Of a DNA stretch of 64,000 bases, positions 39,258 through 47,751 are shown in pieces (positions within the stretch are counted from its first letter, which is position 1; each line of letters opens with the position of its first letter). The position numbers and the translations under genes were made by a program. Location of the stretch: assembly GCF_000298235.1 (NCBI RefSeq), contig NZ_BAHE01000032.1, positions 1 through 64,000 of the forward strand, read 5' to 3'. This DNA is from Gordonia namibiensis NBRC 108229 (GTDB lineage Bacteria > Actinomycetota > Actinomycetes > Mycobacteriales > Mycobacteriaceae). The notes under the pieces were generated by a model, which ran no database searches, had not been told where the DNA came from, and saw nothing but the letters and a program-made list of their open reading frames with translations.

Positions 39258-40212
39258 GCCCGTACCGGATCAGGCATCCCGCCACGCACGCGGCCAGCGT
39301 CGTGCGCTGGACCCGCCGCGACAACTCGACCGCCGCCCGTAGATCGGCCGGCTTCGGTGCCGGCCCGGAACCCAGCGTCGGCCGTTGTTCGACGCCGTGC
39401 GGGTAGACGGTCCGACCCCCGAGTTGCACCCCCAGGGCGCCGGCGAACGCAGCTTCGACGACCCCGGCGTTCGGGCTCGGATGCGCGTGACTGTCACGAC
39501 GCCAGGCCTCGGCGGCGCCGCGGGGCGACCCGGACACCAGGACGATCAACGCGCCCGCGAGTCGAGCCGGGACGATGTTGGCGATGTCGTCGAGACGCGC
39601 GGCCGCCCAGCCGAAATCGCGATAGCGCTCGTTGCGGTACCCGATCATCGCGTCGAGAGTGTTGACCGCGCGGTACCCGAGGATCCCGGGTACGCCGGCG
39701 ACCGCTCCCCAGAACAACGGTCCGATGGTCGCGTCGGAGGTGTTCTCGGCGATCGACTCGAGTGCTGCCCGACAGATCCCCGCCTCGTCGAGTGACTTCG
39801 GGTCCCGGCCGCAGAGACTCGGGATCAGGGCTCGCGCCGCGTCGATGTCGTCGGACTCGAGGGCCTCGGCGACCGCATCTCCGACCCGGCACAGTGAGGT
39901 CCCGCCCAGCGCGATCCAGGTCGACGCGGCGGTCAGCGCCACCAGGGCCGGCGCCCGACGCCCGGCCGTCGCAACGACTCCCACGCCCACGACGCCGCCC
40001 GCGGCCACCGCGACCAGACCGGCTCCGGCGGCCCGCGAATCGCGGTACATGCGGCGTTCGAGCGCCGACGTCAGCCGACCGAACCCCGCGACCGGATGCC
40101 CCGTCGACGGGTCCCCCAGGGCCTCGTCGAGGAGGAAGCCGGCGACGAGTCCGGCTGCGGTCGACAGAACTCGTCGTGCGGGTCGGTTTCGCTGCTCACG
40201 GGTCAGGGACAC
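39235..40212 (-). CDS. cobD: Adenosylcobinamide-phosphate synthase
   Basis: CbiB/CobD, 325 aa from GTG 40212, an integral membrane enzyme that attaches aminopropanol phosphate to adenosylcobyric acid. The family marks are GFLLDEALGDPSTGHPVAGFGRLTSALERRM, ALESIAENTSDATIGPLFW, GVPGILGYRAVNTLDAMIGY and SPNAGVVEAAFAGALGVQLGG. It uses the CobC product. Both its overlap with SURF1 and the gene order match Rv2236c. Confidence 0.93.
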   Translation of the reverse strand: MSLTREQRNRPARRVLSTAAGLVAGFLLDEALGDPSTGHPVAGFGRLTSALERRMYRDSRAAGAGLVAVAAGGVVGVGVVATAGRRAPALVALTAASTWIALGGTSLCRVGDAVAEALESDDIDAARALIPSLCGRDPKSLDEAGICRAALESIAENTSDATIGPLFWGAVAGVPGILGYRAVNTLDAMIGYRNERYRDFGWAAARLDDIANIVPARLAGALIVLVSGSPRGAAEAWRRDSHAHPSPNAGVVEAAFAGALGVQLGGRTVYPHGVEQRPTLGSGPAPKPADLRAAVELSRRVQRTTLAACVAGCLIRYGLSRRSAG

Positions 40213-40252
40213 CGCGCGATGGTATCGACCGCGCTCGTGCCAGACTCGACCC

Positions 40253-41134
40253 GTGGCCAGGTCAACCGCGGAACCGACCCCGGGTCGGCACGTCATCGAG
40301 ACCGGTGTCGCCGAACTCGCGCGCGACACCATCGCCGGCGGCTGGTTGCTGACCGTCAACGGCGCACACAGTTCGCACATCGATCCCGACGATCCGACCG
40401 TGCTCGACTTCGAGTACCTGCGCCAGATGGCCGCCGTCATCGCCGAACGCCACCCCACCTCGGACCGGTTGCGCGTCCTCCATCTCGGCGGGGCGGCCTG
40501 CGCACTCGCCCGCTACCTCGACCACCGGTACCCCGACGCCCGGCAGGTGGCGGTCGAGGTCGACGGCGAGCTGGCCCGCCTCGTACGTGAGTGGTTCGAC
40601 CTGCCCCGCGCTCCCAGGCTGCGGATCCGGGTCGGCGATGCGCGGGAGGTCGTGACGTCGCTCCAGCCGGGGACGCGCGAGGTGGTCGTGCGCGACGCCT
40701 TCGCCGGCGACCGCACGCCCGCACATCTGACGACCCGTGAGTTCACCAACGCCGTGCGCGACGTGCTCGTGCCGGGCGGGCTGTATCTCGCCAATTGTGG
40801 TGACAGCCGGGATCTCGCGGGAGCCCGGGCCGAGGCCGCCACCGTCGCATCGGTCTTCGAGCACCTCCTGCTCATCGCCGACGCCGCGATGTTCAAGGGT
40901 CGACGCACCGGCAACATCGTCATCGTCGGCAGCGAGGCCCCGCTCGACGCGTCGGCGACCCTCGTCCGCACCTTGCTCAGCGATCCCCTACCTGCGCAGA
41001 TCCTCTCCGGAGCCAAGGCCCGCGACTTCGCACGCGGCCCGGGTCTCACGGACGCCGACGTCGCATCGCCAGCGGCCGTGATCGCCGCCGGTCGCGCGTC
41101 CGGTCGATGTACGAAGCCGCTCCCCAGTCGTTAG
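40253..41134 (+). CDS. Spermidine synthase-like methyltransferase-fold protein
   Basis: A 293-aa protein from GTG 40253. Its fold is that of polyamine synthases: VLHLGGAACALARYL (nucleotide-binding loop), VAVEVDGELARLVREWF, RIRVGDAREVV, and VVVRDAFAGDRTPAHL. The usual polyamine aspartates are not fully matched, so true spermidine synthesis is doubtful. The longer frame to 39632 overlaps cobD on the other strand and reads as a shadow. It lies at the left border of the accessory segment. Confidence 0.85.
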   Translation: MARSTAEPTPGRHVIETGVAELARDTIAGGWLLTVNGAHSSHIDPDDPTVLDFEYLRQMAAVIAERHPTSDRLRVLHLGGAACALARYLDHRYPDARQVAVEVDGELARLVREWFDLPRAPRLRIRVGDAREVVTSLQPGTREVVVRDAFAGDRTPAHLTTREFTNAVRDVLVPGGLYLANCGDSRDLAGARAEAATVASVFEHLLLIADAAMFKGRRTGNIVIVGSEAPLDASATLVRTLLSDPLPAQILSGAKARDFARGPGLTDADVASPAAVIAAGRASGRCTKPLPSR

Positions 41135-41185
41135 GGTGGTTTCGACCGCCGGCCGAGATCTGACGATCGTAGAACCGAGGATGAC

Positions 41186-43246
41186 GTGACCGATCCATCG
41201 TCGCGAGCGGGCACCACACTGGGCCCGTACCGCATCGACAGACTCCTCGGTCGCGGCGGCATGGGTGAGGTGTACGAGGCCTACGACACCGTCAAGGAAC
41301 GACGCGTCGCCCTGAAGGTGCTTCCGCCACATCTGGTGCACGACAAGGACTTCCGCGAACGGTTCGAGCGCGAGTCGAAGACCGCGGCGAAACTGTCCGA
41401 TCCGCATGTCATCCCGATCCACGACTGGGGCGAGAAGGACGGTGTCCTGTTCATCGACATGCGCCTCGTCGACGGTCAGGATCTGCGCAAGGTGCTCGGC
41501 TCCGGTCCCCTACCGCCGGATCGGGCGGTGCGCATCCTGGGCCAGGTCGCCGCAGCACTCGACGCCGCGCACCGCGATGGCCTCGTCCACCGCGACATCA
41601 AACCCGACAACATCCTCGTCGACGCCGACGACTTCGCCTACCTCGTGGACTTCGGTATCGCGCAGGGCACCACCGACAGTCGGCTGACCCAGGTGGGAAC
41701 CGCGCTCGGCACGCTGGCCTACATGGCGCCGGAGCGGTTCGGCGACGAGCCGGCCGGCCCGGGTTCGGACAACTACGCCCTCGCCTGCGTGCTCTACGAA
41801 TGCGTCACCGGCCAGACCCCGTTCCCGGCGAAGACCGATCAGGGCCTGATGACCGCGCACATCACCAAACCGCCTCCGCAGACGGGCGGCCCGCTCGACC
41901 CGGTGATCGCCCGCGGTCTCGCCAAGGACCCGGCGCAGCGCTTCCCGAGCGCGCGCGAACTCATCCACGCGGCCTCCGACGCACTGTCTGGCCGATCGTC
42001 GACCCCTGCAACCCGACCGCAGACACCTCCCGCCGAGCAGGCACCGCCGACGGTCGTGCCCCAGCCAATCTCGCCCGCGGGCCTGACCCCGCCGCCCCGC
42101 ACTCCTCGCCCGCCGCAGTCCCCACCGCCGTCCCAACCCCCGGGTGCCCACCCGACGCCGGGTGGCTCCATGGCATCCGATCCGACGATGGTCCGCGGTC
42201 TGAGTTCCGGCCCGAATGTCCACGGGCAGCAGCATTCTCCCGGCTCCGTCGGTGGATACGGTCCTCCCCCGGGAACTTCCGGGCCGCAAGGATTCTCGCG
42301 CCCTTCGGGTCCGCAGCCCTATTCCGGACCGCCCCACTCCGGGCCGCAGTCCTATTCGGGGCCGCAGTCTTACTCTGGGCCGCAGTCGTATTCGGGGCCG
42401 CAGTCGTATTCGGGGCCGCAGCGGTATTCGGGACCCCAAGCGTTCTCCGGCCCCAACCAGTGGGGCGGCTCTCCGACCCCGCCCCGGAAATCGAACACCG
42501 GCCGCAACATCGCGATCGCGATCGCCGTGGGCGTGGTGGTGATCGCCCTCGCAGTCACCGGCCTCGTCGTCGCACTGTCGAACGGCGGGGATGATCCGCC
42601 GGACCCCGACACGTCGAACCAGGCGATGCCCGCGGGCACCGTCGCTTGTGACTACCCGGCGCGCACGGTCGTCGGCGGCATCACCCAACCCCCGCCGGCG
42701 TCGACCCAGCCGAACACCGGCACCGTCGAAGCGCAGATCCCGATCGCCGCGCAGGGCACCATCACGATGACACTCAACCGGGCCGAGGCCCCATGCAACG
42801 TCGGCGCGATGGTCTCGCTGATCAAGTCCGGGTTCTACGACGGCAGCAAGTGCCACCGGGCGTCGGCGAAGTACTTGATCTGCGGCTCGTCGGGCGGCAA
42901 GGAGGGCACCAACCCCGGCTGGACCAGCCCCGACGAACTGCCCCAGGATCTTCCGTCGGCCGGCACCGACAACAACGGCATCCCGCAGGTCACCTACCCG
43001 CGCGGCACCGTCGGCATCCTCGACCTCCCCGATGACGAAGGCGCCACCGGCTCGACGACGTTCTTCATGCTCGCCGACGACACCGACCTCCCGCTGACCT
43101 ACTCCATCGTCGGCACCATGGACCCGTCCGGACTCGCCGTCCTGGACAAGATCGTCGCGGGCGGATTCACCCCCGCCAAGCCCGGAGCCCAGTCGGGACC
43201 GCCAAACCAGAACCTTCTGATCCAGAAGGCCACGGTCGGCGAGTAG
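41186..43246 (+). CDS. Ser/Thr protein kinase fused to an extracytoplasmic cyclophilin-like domain
   Basis: A 686-aa PASTA-less kinase. Residues about 13-265 are a Hanks-type kinase: glycine loop GRGGMGEVYE (22-31), K44 in VALKVLPP, HRDIKPDN (about 135), DFGIAQG (about 155) and an activation loop ending in GTLAYMAPERF. Residues about 270-435 are a Pro/Gly/Gln linker with repeats of SYSGPQ. One membrane helix lies at about 440-463. Residues about 512-680 are a cyclophilin-type domain (GTITMTLNRAEAPCNVGAMVSL, GFYDGSKCHR). The catalytic arginine in CHR is kept, but the Gln and Asn of active enzymes appear replaced (YLICGS, ILDLPDDEG), so it may bind ligands without isomerase activity. The start is GTG 41186. 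Confidence 0.92.
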   Translation: MTDPSSRAGTTLGPYRIDRLLGRGGMGEVYEAYDTVKERRVALKVLPPHLVHDKDFRERFERESKTAAKLSDPHVIPIHDWGEKDGVLFIDMRLVDGQDLRKVLGSGPLPPDRAVRILGQVAAALDAAHRDGLVHRDIKPDNILVDADDFAYLVDFGIAQGTTDSRLTQVGTALGTLAYMAPERFGDEPAGPGSDNYALACVLYECVTGQTPFPAKTDQGLMTAHITKPPPQTGGPLDPVIARGLAKDPAQRFPSARELIHAASDALSGRSSTPATRPQTPPAEQAPPTVVPQPISPAGLTPPPRTPRPPQSPPPSQPPGAHPTPGGSMASDPTMVRGLSSGPNVHGQQHSPGSVGGYGPPPGTSGPQGFSRPSGPQPYSGPPHSGPQSYSGPQSYSGPQSYSGPQSYSGPQRYSGPQAFSGPNQWGGSPTPPRKSNTGRNIAIAIAVGVVVIALAVTGLVVALSNGGDDPPDPDTSNQAMPAGTVACDYPARTVVGGITQPPPASTQPNTGTVEAQIPIAAQGTITMTLNRAEAPCNVGAMVSLIKSGFYDGSKCHRASAKYLICGSSGGKEGTNPGWTSPDELPQDLPSAGTDNNGIPQVTYPRGTVGILDLPDDEGATGSTTFFMLADDTDLPLTYSIVGTMDPSGLAVLDKIVAGGFTPAKPGAQSGPPNQNLLIQKATVGE
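42312..42450 (+). repeat. 18-bp coding tandem repeat (SYSGPQ)
   Basis: Within the kinase linker, units of TATTCGGGGCCGCAGTCG and close variants encode SYSGPQ (with variants such as RYSGPQ and AFSGPN) about seven times. Such a repeat can expand or contract by recombination and would change linker length. Confidence 0.8.
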
Positions 43247-43255
43247 CACCCCCTG

Positions 43256-43350
43256 GCTGCCTGAGGTGCGAGGAGCGCAAGCGACGAGCCACCACCTCGC
43301 TGCCTGGGGTGCGAGGAGCGCAAGCGACGAGCCTCGAAGGCCTGGTGAGT
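43256..43350. repeat. Two direct copies of the REP-like repeat
   Basis: Copies at 43256-43295 and 43299-43350 begin GCTGCCTGAGGTGCGAGGAG and GCTGCCTGGGGTGCGAGGAG. The first is truncated after GAGCCAC and the second is complete, with GCCTCGAAGGCCTGGTGAG. They begin 10 bases after the kinase stop and lie in the 239-bp gap 43247-43485. Confidence 0.75.
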
Positions 43351-43373
43351 CGACCGCAATTCTCCGCATCGAC

Positions 43374-43447
43374 CGAAAAATTCGTCCCCCTCAGGGCCAT
43401 CCGAGGGCAATATGCCCTCGAATCACCGTGAGGGGGACGAAATTTCG
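43374..43447. repeat. 74-bp palindromic element, copy B
   Basis: The inner stem is CGAGGGCA-ATA-TGCCCTCG and the outer arms pair CGAAAAATTCGTCCCCCTCA with the GAGGGGGACGAAATTTCG side. Copy A lies at 5365-5438. The two agree in the stems and differ mostly in the loops. This copy begins right after a REP-like repeat. Confidence 0.8.
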
Positions 43448-43485
43448 CAGCACTCGGCGGTATAGCCGGTCGAGGTGCGAACCGC

Positions 43486-44310
43486 TCAGATCACGTAGTT
43501 CATCCGATCAAGGATCGCGTTCCCCAGCGCGGCGTCGCCGTCGATCTCCACCGCATTCGGGTCGGCGTCGCGACGCCCACCCGCGCAGCGGGCGAGGTTG
43601 GCGGCGTCGATCCGGAGCCGCACATCGGCCGACGCGTCGCCGTCGTCGAATTCCTCGACCAGCGACGCGCGGTCGCCAACAAGAATCCGAGCCGTTCGCG
43701 CCGACAGACCGGTGATGTCGAAGAGCACCTTGCTGCCTTTGGGCGCGTCGGCGCGCTTGCCGACCACGAACGGCAGTGAGGCGCTGATCTCATCGAGCGC
43801 CAACGACGCTGGGACGGGGTTGGTGACGGCGGAACCGTCGGTGCCGTCGCGCAGGTCGATCTCGTGCATCCAGCAGTCGAAGACGCGGATGCGCATGAAG
43901 CGTCCGTAGGTGTCGGCGCCCGCCGGCGTCATCGACGGGGCGTCGAACTGCTCCTGCGTCATCGCCTTCAGAGCCTTGGTGCGAACCGTGACGACTTCGT
44001 CGAGTGCGGCGAGGACCTCGGCGCGCGGCGTCGGGCGATAGTGGTCGACCCACTTCTCGTTGAGCTCGCCGATCGGGTTGCGCACGTGGTCGAGTGCGCT
44101 GACCGTGCGGGTGGCCTCCACATCACGGCCGTCGAGCATGCTCTCGGTGCCGATGATGTGCGCGACGATGTCGGCGTTGGTCCATCCGGGCAGTACCGAA
44201 GCCGCCGACCACTGCTCGTCGGTGAGGCCGGCTGCGACGTCGGCGATCGCGGCCCACTGGGCGATCAGGCCTTCGGTGACCTCGGCGAGCGGCAGGATGG
44301 TCGTCGGCAT
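43486..44310 (-). CDS. Maleylpyruvate isomerase family, mycothiol-dependent type
   Basis: A 274-aa protein from ATG 44310. The DinB-like N-terminal domain has LPGWTNADIVAHIIGTESML with one metal-binding histidine, and later CWMHEIDLRD supplies another. The C-terminal domain matches the MDMPI C-terminal fold (RIDAANLARCAGGR). Members use mycothiol as cofactor, but the substrate here is unknown. It is divergent from a WYL regulator 157 bases away, which may control it. Confidence 0.88.
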   Translation of the reverse strand: MPTTILPLAEVTEGLIAQWAAIADVAAGLTDEQWSAASVLPGWTNADIVAHIIGTESMLDGRDVEATRTVSALDHVRNPIGELNEKWVDHYRPTPRAEVLAALDEVVTVRTKALKAMTQEQFDAPSMTPAGADTYGRFMRIRVFDCWMHEIDLRDGTDGSAVTNPVPASLALDEISASLPFVVGKRADAPKGSKVLFDITGLSARTARILVGDRASLVEEFDDGDASADVRLRIDAANLARCAGGRRDADPNAVEIDGDAALGNAILDRMNYVI

Positions 44311-44467
44311 GTGATGCTCCTTGCGTCGTGCGCCCGGCGAGACCCGGACCGCACCAACCCTATCGGGGTCGGTGTGCACCGCGAGCGCATTGACGCACAG
44401 TGACGATCCGCGCCCAAATCGCCGAACAAGGACAGAACCTGTCCGCATTCTGCGGCATGATGTCTGC

Positions 44468-45451
44468 ATGTTGGAAACCTCGGCCCGACTGCTCGCCCTG
44501 TTATCGCTGTTGCAGACGCGTCGGGAATGGTCGGGCAAGGAGCTCGCGGAGCGCCTCGACATCACGACCCGCACCGTGCGACGCGACATCGACAAGCTCC
44601 GCGAGCTCGGTTACCCCGTCGACGCGAATGTCGGTGCGCGCGGTGGGTATCGGCTCGGCGCCGGCGCGGAGATGCCGCCCCTGCTCCTCGACGATCAGGA
44701 GGTTCTCGCCGTGGCGCTAGGGCTCGACGCGGTGACGACGGGCGCGGTCGCCGACATGGCCGAGGCCTCGGCCGGGGCGCTCGCGAAACTGCGTCAGGTC
44801 ATGCCGTCCCGACTCCAGCACCGTCTCGACGCGCTGCGGATCGAGGCCATCCCACGGGAGGCGCCGACGAGTGCGGTCCCGGCCGAACGCCTCACCGACA
44901 TCGCCACGGCCTGCCATCGCAACGAACGCCTGCGATTCGACTACCGGCGCAACGACGGCGAGCAGAGCCGACGCGAGGTCGAGCCGTTCCGTCTCGTGCG
45001 CAACGGAAACCGCTGGTATCTCGTCGGCTTCGACCTTGCCCGCGACGACTGGCGCTCCTTCCGCGTCGACCGCATGGAACCGAAGATCCCCACCGGTCCC
45101 CGGTTCACCCCGCGCGAACCCCCCGAGGGTGGCGCGGCGGCCTTCGTCGCCCGCGGGCTCGGCGCACTGCAACAGCAGGCAATCGCGCGGATCCGCATCC
45201 ACCTGCCCCTCGACGAGGTCGCGCCGATGATCCACCACTATTGGGGCGCCCTGGAATCCGGCGACGAGAACAGCTGCGAGGTGACCGTCTACAGCACCTC
45301 GCTGACCTCGATCGCACGTTGGATGCACGCCTTCGACGCCGACTTCACCGTCATCGAACCCGACGAACTACGCGTCGAACTGGGCGCCGTCGCGGAGTAT
45401 CACGACCAGGTCGCCGAACGTTATCGACGCGCGATGTCCGCTCGTCTTTGA
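44468..45451 (+). CDS. YafY/WYL-domain transcriptional regulator
   Basis: A 327-aa regulator from ATG 44468. The N-terminal helix-turn-helix reads SLLQTRREWSGKELAERLDITTRTVRRDIDKLRELGYPVDA. The WYL domain (about 140-310) has LRFDYRRNDGEQSRREVEPFRLV and NRWYLVGFDLARDDWRSFRVDRM. WYL domains bind small ligands or nucleic acid. It is divergent from the maleylpyruvate isomerase-like gene, so it likely regulates that gene; the interval 44311-44467 holds no obvious palindrome. Confidence 0.9.
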   Translation: MLETSARLLALLSLLQTRREWSGKELAERLDITTRTVRRDIDKLRELGYPVDANVGARGGYRLGAGAEMPPLLLDDQEVLAVALGLDAVTTGAVADMAEASAGALAKLRQVMPSRLQHRLDALRIEAIPREAPTSAVPAERLTDIATACHRNERLRFDYRRNDGEQSRREVEPFRLVRNGNRWYLVGFDLARDDWRSFRVDRMEPKIPTGPRFTPREPPEGGAAAFVARGLGALQQQAIARIRIHLPLDEVAPMIHHYWGALESGDENSCEVTVYSTSLTSIARWMHAFDADFTVIEPDELRVELGAVAEYHDQVAERYRRAMSARL

Positions 45452-45505
45452 CCCGCTGACCTGCAATTCCGGCCGGACCGTCGAATATTCTCTACGGTCG
45501 AAGGC

Positions 45506-46582
45506 ATGAGGCTACTCATCACGGGGGCGACCGGGTATGTGGGTTCCCGGCTCGTATGCGCATTGCTGAGGCAGGGTCACGAGGTCGTGGTCACGTCCAG
45601 AGACACCCGCAAGCTGGACCGGTTCGGCTGGTCGTCGGACGTCACCAAGGTGGCCATGGACGCCGACGACCCGATCTCGGTCAAGAAGGCCATATCCGAC
45701 GCCGGGCGCGTCGACGCGATCTACTACCTGGTCCACGCGATCGGGCAGGCGGACTTCGCGAACGGCGATCGCGACGCGGCACGCAACGTCGCCGAGGCCG
45801 CGCGCGATGCCGGCGTCGGCCGGATCATCTACCTCGGCGGCTTCGTGCCGGCCGACGACAAACTCTCGTCGCATCTGCAGAGCCGCGCCGACGTCGCCGA
45901 GGGGCTCGTCGTCGAGGACGGTCCGGAACTCGTGTGGTTGCGCGCGGCGGTGATCATCGGCGCCGGATCGACGTCGTTCGAGATCATCCGCTACATGGCC
46001 GACCGCCTGCCGGTGATCCCCGAACCCGACTGGATCACCAACGAGATGGACCCGATCTCCATCCGCGACGCCATCCACTACCTTGTCGCCGCGTGTGAGT
46101 CATCGCTTCCGCCAGGCGAATACGACATCTCCGGACCCGACCACGCGCGCTACATCTCGATCCTGCACGAGTACATCTCCGCGGTTCGCTTCCCACGGTT
46201 GCGGCTCCCGGTCTTCGGTGTGAGCACCCGTCTCGCCGGCCGCCTCGGCGGCATGTTCGTGCCGGTCCCGGCGTCGCTCACCGAGGAACTCGTGACGTCG
46301 TTGAACCATTCGATGACGGCGTCGGAGCACAGCATCCGCGAGCTGGTGCCGCCACCCGAAGGCGGCCTGACGCCGATGCGCGACGCCGTGCGCGCGTCCG
46401 TGGAATCCCCGTATCCCCGGTCCGTCTGCGATCTGCACGACCTGCACCATCTCGCCGACACCGATCCCGCGTGGGCCGGCGGCGACTGGTTGCGCGTCAA
46501 ACGCCGCGCCGTCGGGACGATCGGTGGCACGCTGCGGATGTCGGCGAAGATCGCCGGAGCTCTGCTGCCGACCCGTTCCTGA
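45506..46582 (+). CDS. NAD(P)-binding SDR/NmrA-like protein
   Basis: A 358-aa protein from ATG 45506. The N-terminus has the Rossmann loop LLITGATGYVGSRLVCAL, then VVVTSRDTRKLDRF and YYLVHAIGQADFANGDRDAA. The family resembles atypical SDRs of the NmrA/complex-I assembly type. The C-terminal half has no motif I recognise. The substrate is unknown. It is followed by a CPBP protease gene 47 bases later and probably shares its transcript. Confidence 0.85.
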   Translation: MRLLITGATGYVGSRLVCALLRQGHEVVVTSRDTRKLDRFGWSSDVTKVAMDADDPISVKKAISDAGRVDAIYYLVHAIGQADFANGDRDAARNVAEAARDAGVGRIIYLGGFVPADDKLSSHLQSRADVAEGLVVEDGPELVWLRAAVIIGAGSTSFEIIRYMADRLPVIPEPDWITNEMDPISIRDAIHYLVAACESSLPPGEYDISGPDHARYISILHEYISAVRFPRLRLPVFGVSTRLAGRLGGMFVPVPASLTEELVTSLNHSMTASEHSIRELVPPPEGGLTPMRDAVRASVESPYPRSVCDLHDLHHLADTDPAWAGGDWLRVKRRAVGTIGGTLRMSAKIAGALLPTRS

Positions 46583-46628
46583 CCGACCTGTGTCCGCTGA
46601 CGACCGACCTAGGTGGTGACGACTGCTG

Positions 46629-47330
46629 GTGACTGCACTGGCTCGCGACCTCTACAACTCGATAGCGCTGGATCGTGATCCCGATCCGGGTTCCCACTAC
46701 GTCCGACGCCGCTGGCTGGTCGGTGTCTTCCTCGTCATCGGGGCCGTCATGCTCGGCATCTCGCTGCGCGTGGAGCCCGGCGACACCGCCTTCTACCCGC
46801 TGACGGTCGGCATGGCCGTGGTGTGGATAGTCGGCGCCTTCGTCTCCGGTCCGCTGCGGCTCGGTGCCTACAGCCCGGTCGCGTCGCGTCCCCCGGACCG
46901 TCTCGGGGCCATCGGCCTGGGCACCGTCGTCGGTCTCGCGGTCGGTGCGGCATTCGTCGTCGGTGGTCTGATCGCGCGGATGATCCCCGGCGTCAGCGAC
47001 CTGGCGAACCAGGTGCTCGCCTTCGCCGACTACGGCAGCCTCGCCATCGTCACCGTCATCACCGTGGTCAACGGTCTCGCCGAGGAGCTGTTCTTCCGCG
47101 GGTCGGTCTACTCGGCGGCCCGCCCCCACAATCCGGTCCTGGTGTCGACGGTGATCTACGTGCTGGTCACCATGGCCAGCGGCAACGTGATGCTCGGCTT
47201 CGCCGGCGCCGTCCTGGGCACCGTCTGCGCGATCCTCCGACGCAGCACCGCCGGGGTCCTCGCGCCCGCGATCACCCACGTCATCTGGGGCGCGATCATG
47301 GTGCTCGCGCTCCCGCCGATCTTCGCCTGA
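46629..47330 (+). CDS. CPBP family intramembrane metalloprotease
   Basis: A 233-aa membrane protein with about six helices, starting at GTG 46629. The first conserved site is NGLAEELFFRGSVY (EExxxR, which holds the catalytic glutamates) and the second is ITHVIWGAI (histidine). These are the marks of the CAAX prenyl protease 2/bacteriocin-processing family. The substrate is unknown. A strong hairpin follows within 5 bases. Confidence 0.9.
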   Translation: MTALARDLYNSIALDRDPDPGSHYVRRRWLVGVFLVIGAVMLGISLRVEPGDTAFYPLTVGMAVVWIVGAFVSGPLRLGAYSPVASRPPDRLGAIGLGTVVGLAVGAAFVVGGLIARMIPGVSDLANQVLAFADYGSLAIVTVITVVNGLAEELFFRGSVYSAARPHNPVLVSTVIYVLVTMASGNVMLGFAGAVLGTVCAILRRSTAGVLAPAITHVIWGAIMVLALPPIFA

Positions 47331-47334
47331 GTCG

Positions 47335-47408
47335 CCGACCGGCGAACCTCATCTCGACCTGCAGACGTCGACCGAAGTCTGCAGGTCGAAGTGAGGTTCG
47401 CCGGTCGG
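47335..47408 (+). terminator. Long two-part hairpin after CPBP gene
   Basis: An outer stem of 17 perfect pairs (47335-47351 with 47392-47408) and an inner stem of 13 pairs (TCGACCTGCAGAC, 47354-47366, with 47377-47389) surround a 10-base loop. Total arm is 30 pairs with one small internal mismatch. It is likely a terminator, although there is no T-tract. Confidence 0.75.
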
Positions 47409-47415
47409 ATCGTTC

Positions 47416-47541
47416 GCTCCCTGAGTAGCCCCGGAGCCTGCGAAGGGGCGTACCCCCCTCGCTCCCTGAGTAGCCCCGGAGCCTGCGGACGGGCGTCCCC
47501 CCTCGCTCCCTGAGTAGCCCCGGAGCCTGCGGAGGGGCGTA
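47416..47541. repeat. Three tandem repeats of about 44 bp
   Basis: Units begin at 47416, 47461 and 47505 with GCTCCCTGAGTAGCCCCGGA, then GCCTGCG and GGGCG. Spacing is 45 and 44 bp. The third unit ends in GTATCGAAGG. This is the same style of repeat as the left end of the window. The intergenic gap 47331-47616 holds the hairpin, these repeats and no gene. Confidence 0.8.
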
Positions 47542-47616
47542 TCGAAGGGCAGGTTTGGGCGATCGGCCTCGACCGACTAGATTCGTTGTCGCACGTGCCG
47601 CGACGCGGCACAGCAC

Positions 47617-47691
47617 GCGCGTATAGCTCAGCGGTAGAGCTCTGGTCTTACACACCAGCGGTCAGGGGTTCGAATCCCTTTGCGCGCACCA
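47617..47691 (+). tRNA. tRNA-Val (anticodon TAC)
   Basis: The acceptor stem GCGCGTA pairs with TGCGCGC, including one G-T pair, and CCA is encoded at 47689-47691. The D arm is GCTCAGCGGTAGAGC, the anticodon arm CTGGTCTTACACACCAG gives anticodon TAC, and the T arm is AGGGGTTCGAATCCCTT. It is 75 nt and appears intact. It decodes GTA valine codons. Confidence 0.95.
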
Positions 47692-47703
47692 CATCAGCCG
47701 ATC

Positions 47704-47742
47704 CATAGCCCCAACCCGCGCTCAGCGCGGTTTCGAGCTATG
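47704..47742. repeat. 39-bp palindrome, family CATAGC, copy 1
   Basis: CATAGCCCCAACCCGCGCT, one base, then AGCGCGGTTTCGAGCTATG form a nearly complete inverted repeat. The same palindrome with small changes occurs at 51821-51859. It lies between tRNA-Val and the convergent 47752 gene and may terminate transcription. Confidence 0.75.
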
Positions 47743-47751
47743 AAGAACCGC

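Noticed and set aside
47416..47541. CRISPR array
   Set aside because: Only three units exist, there is no unique spacer of normal length between them, and no cas gene is nearby.
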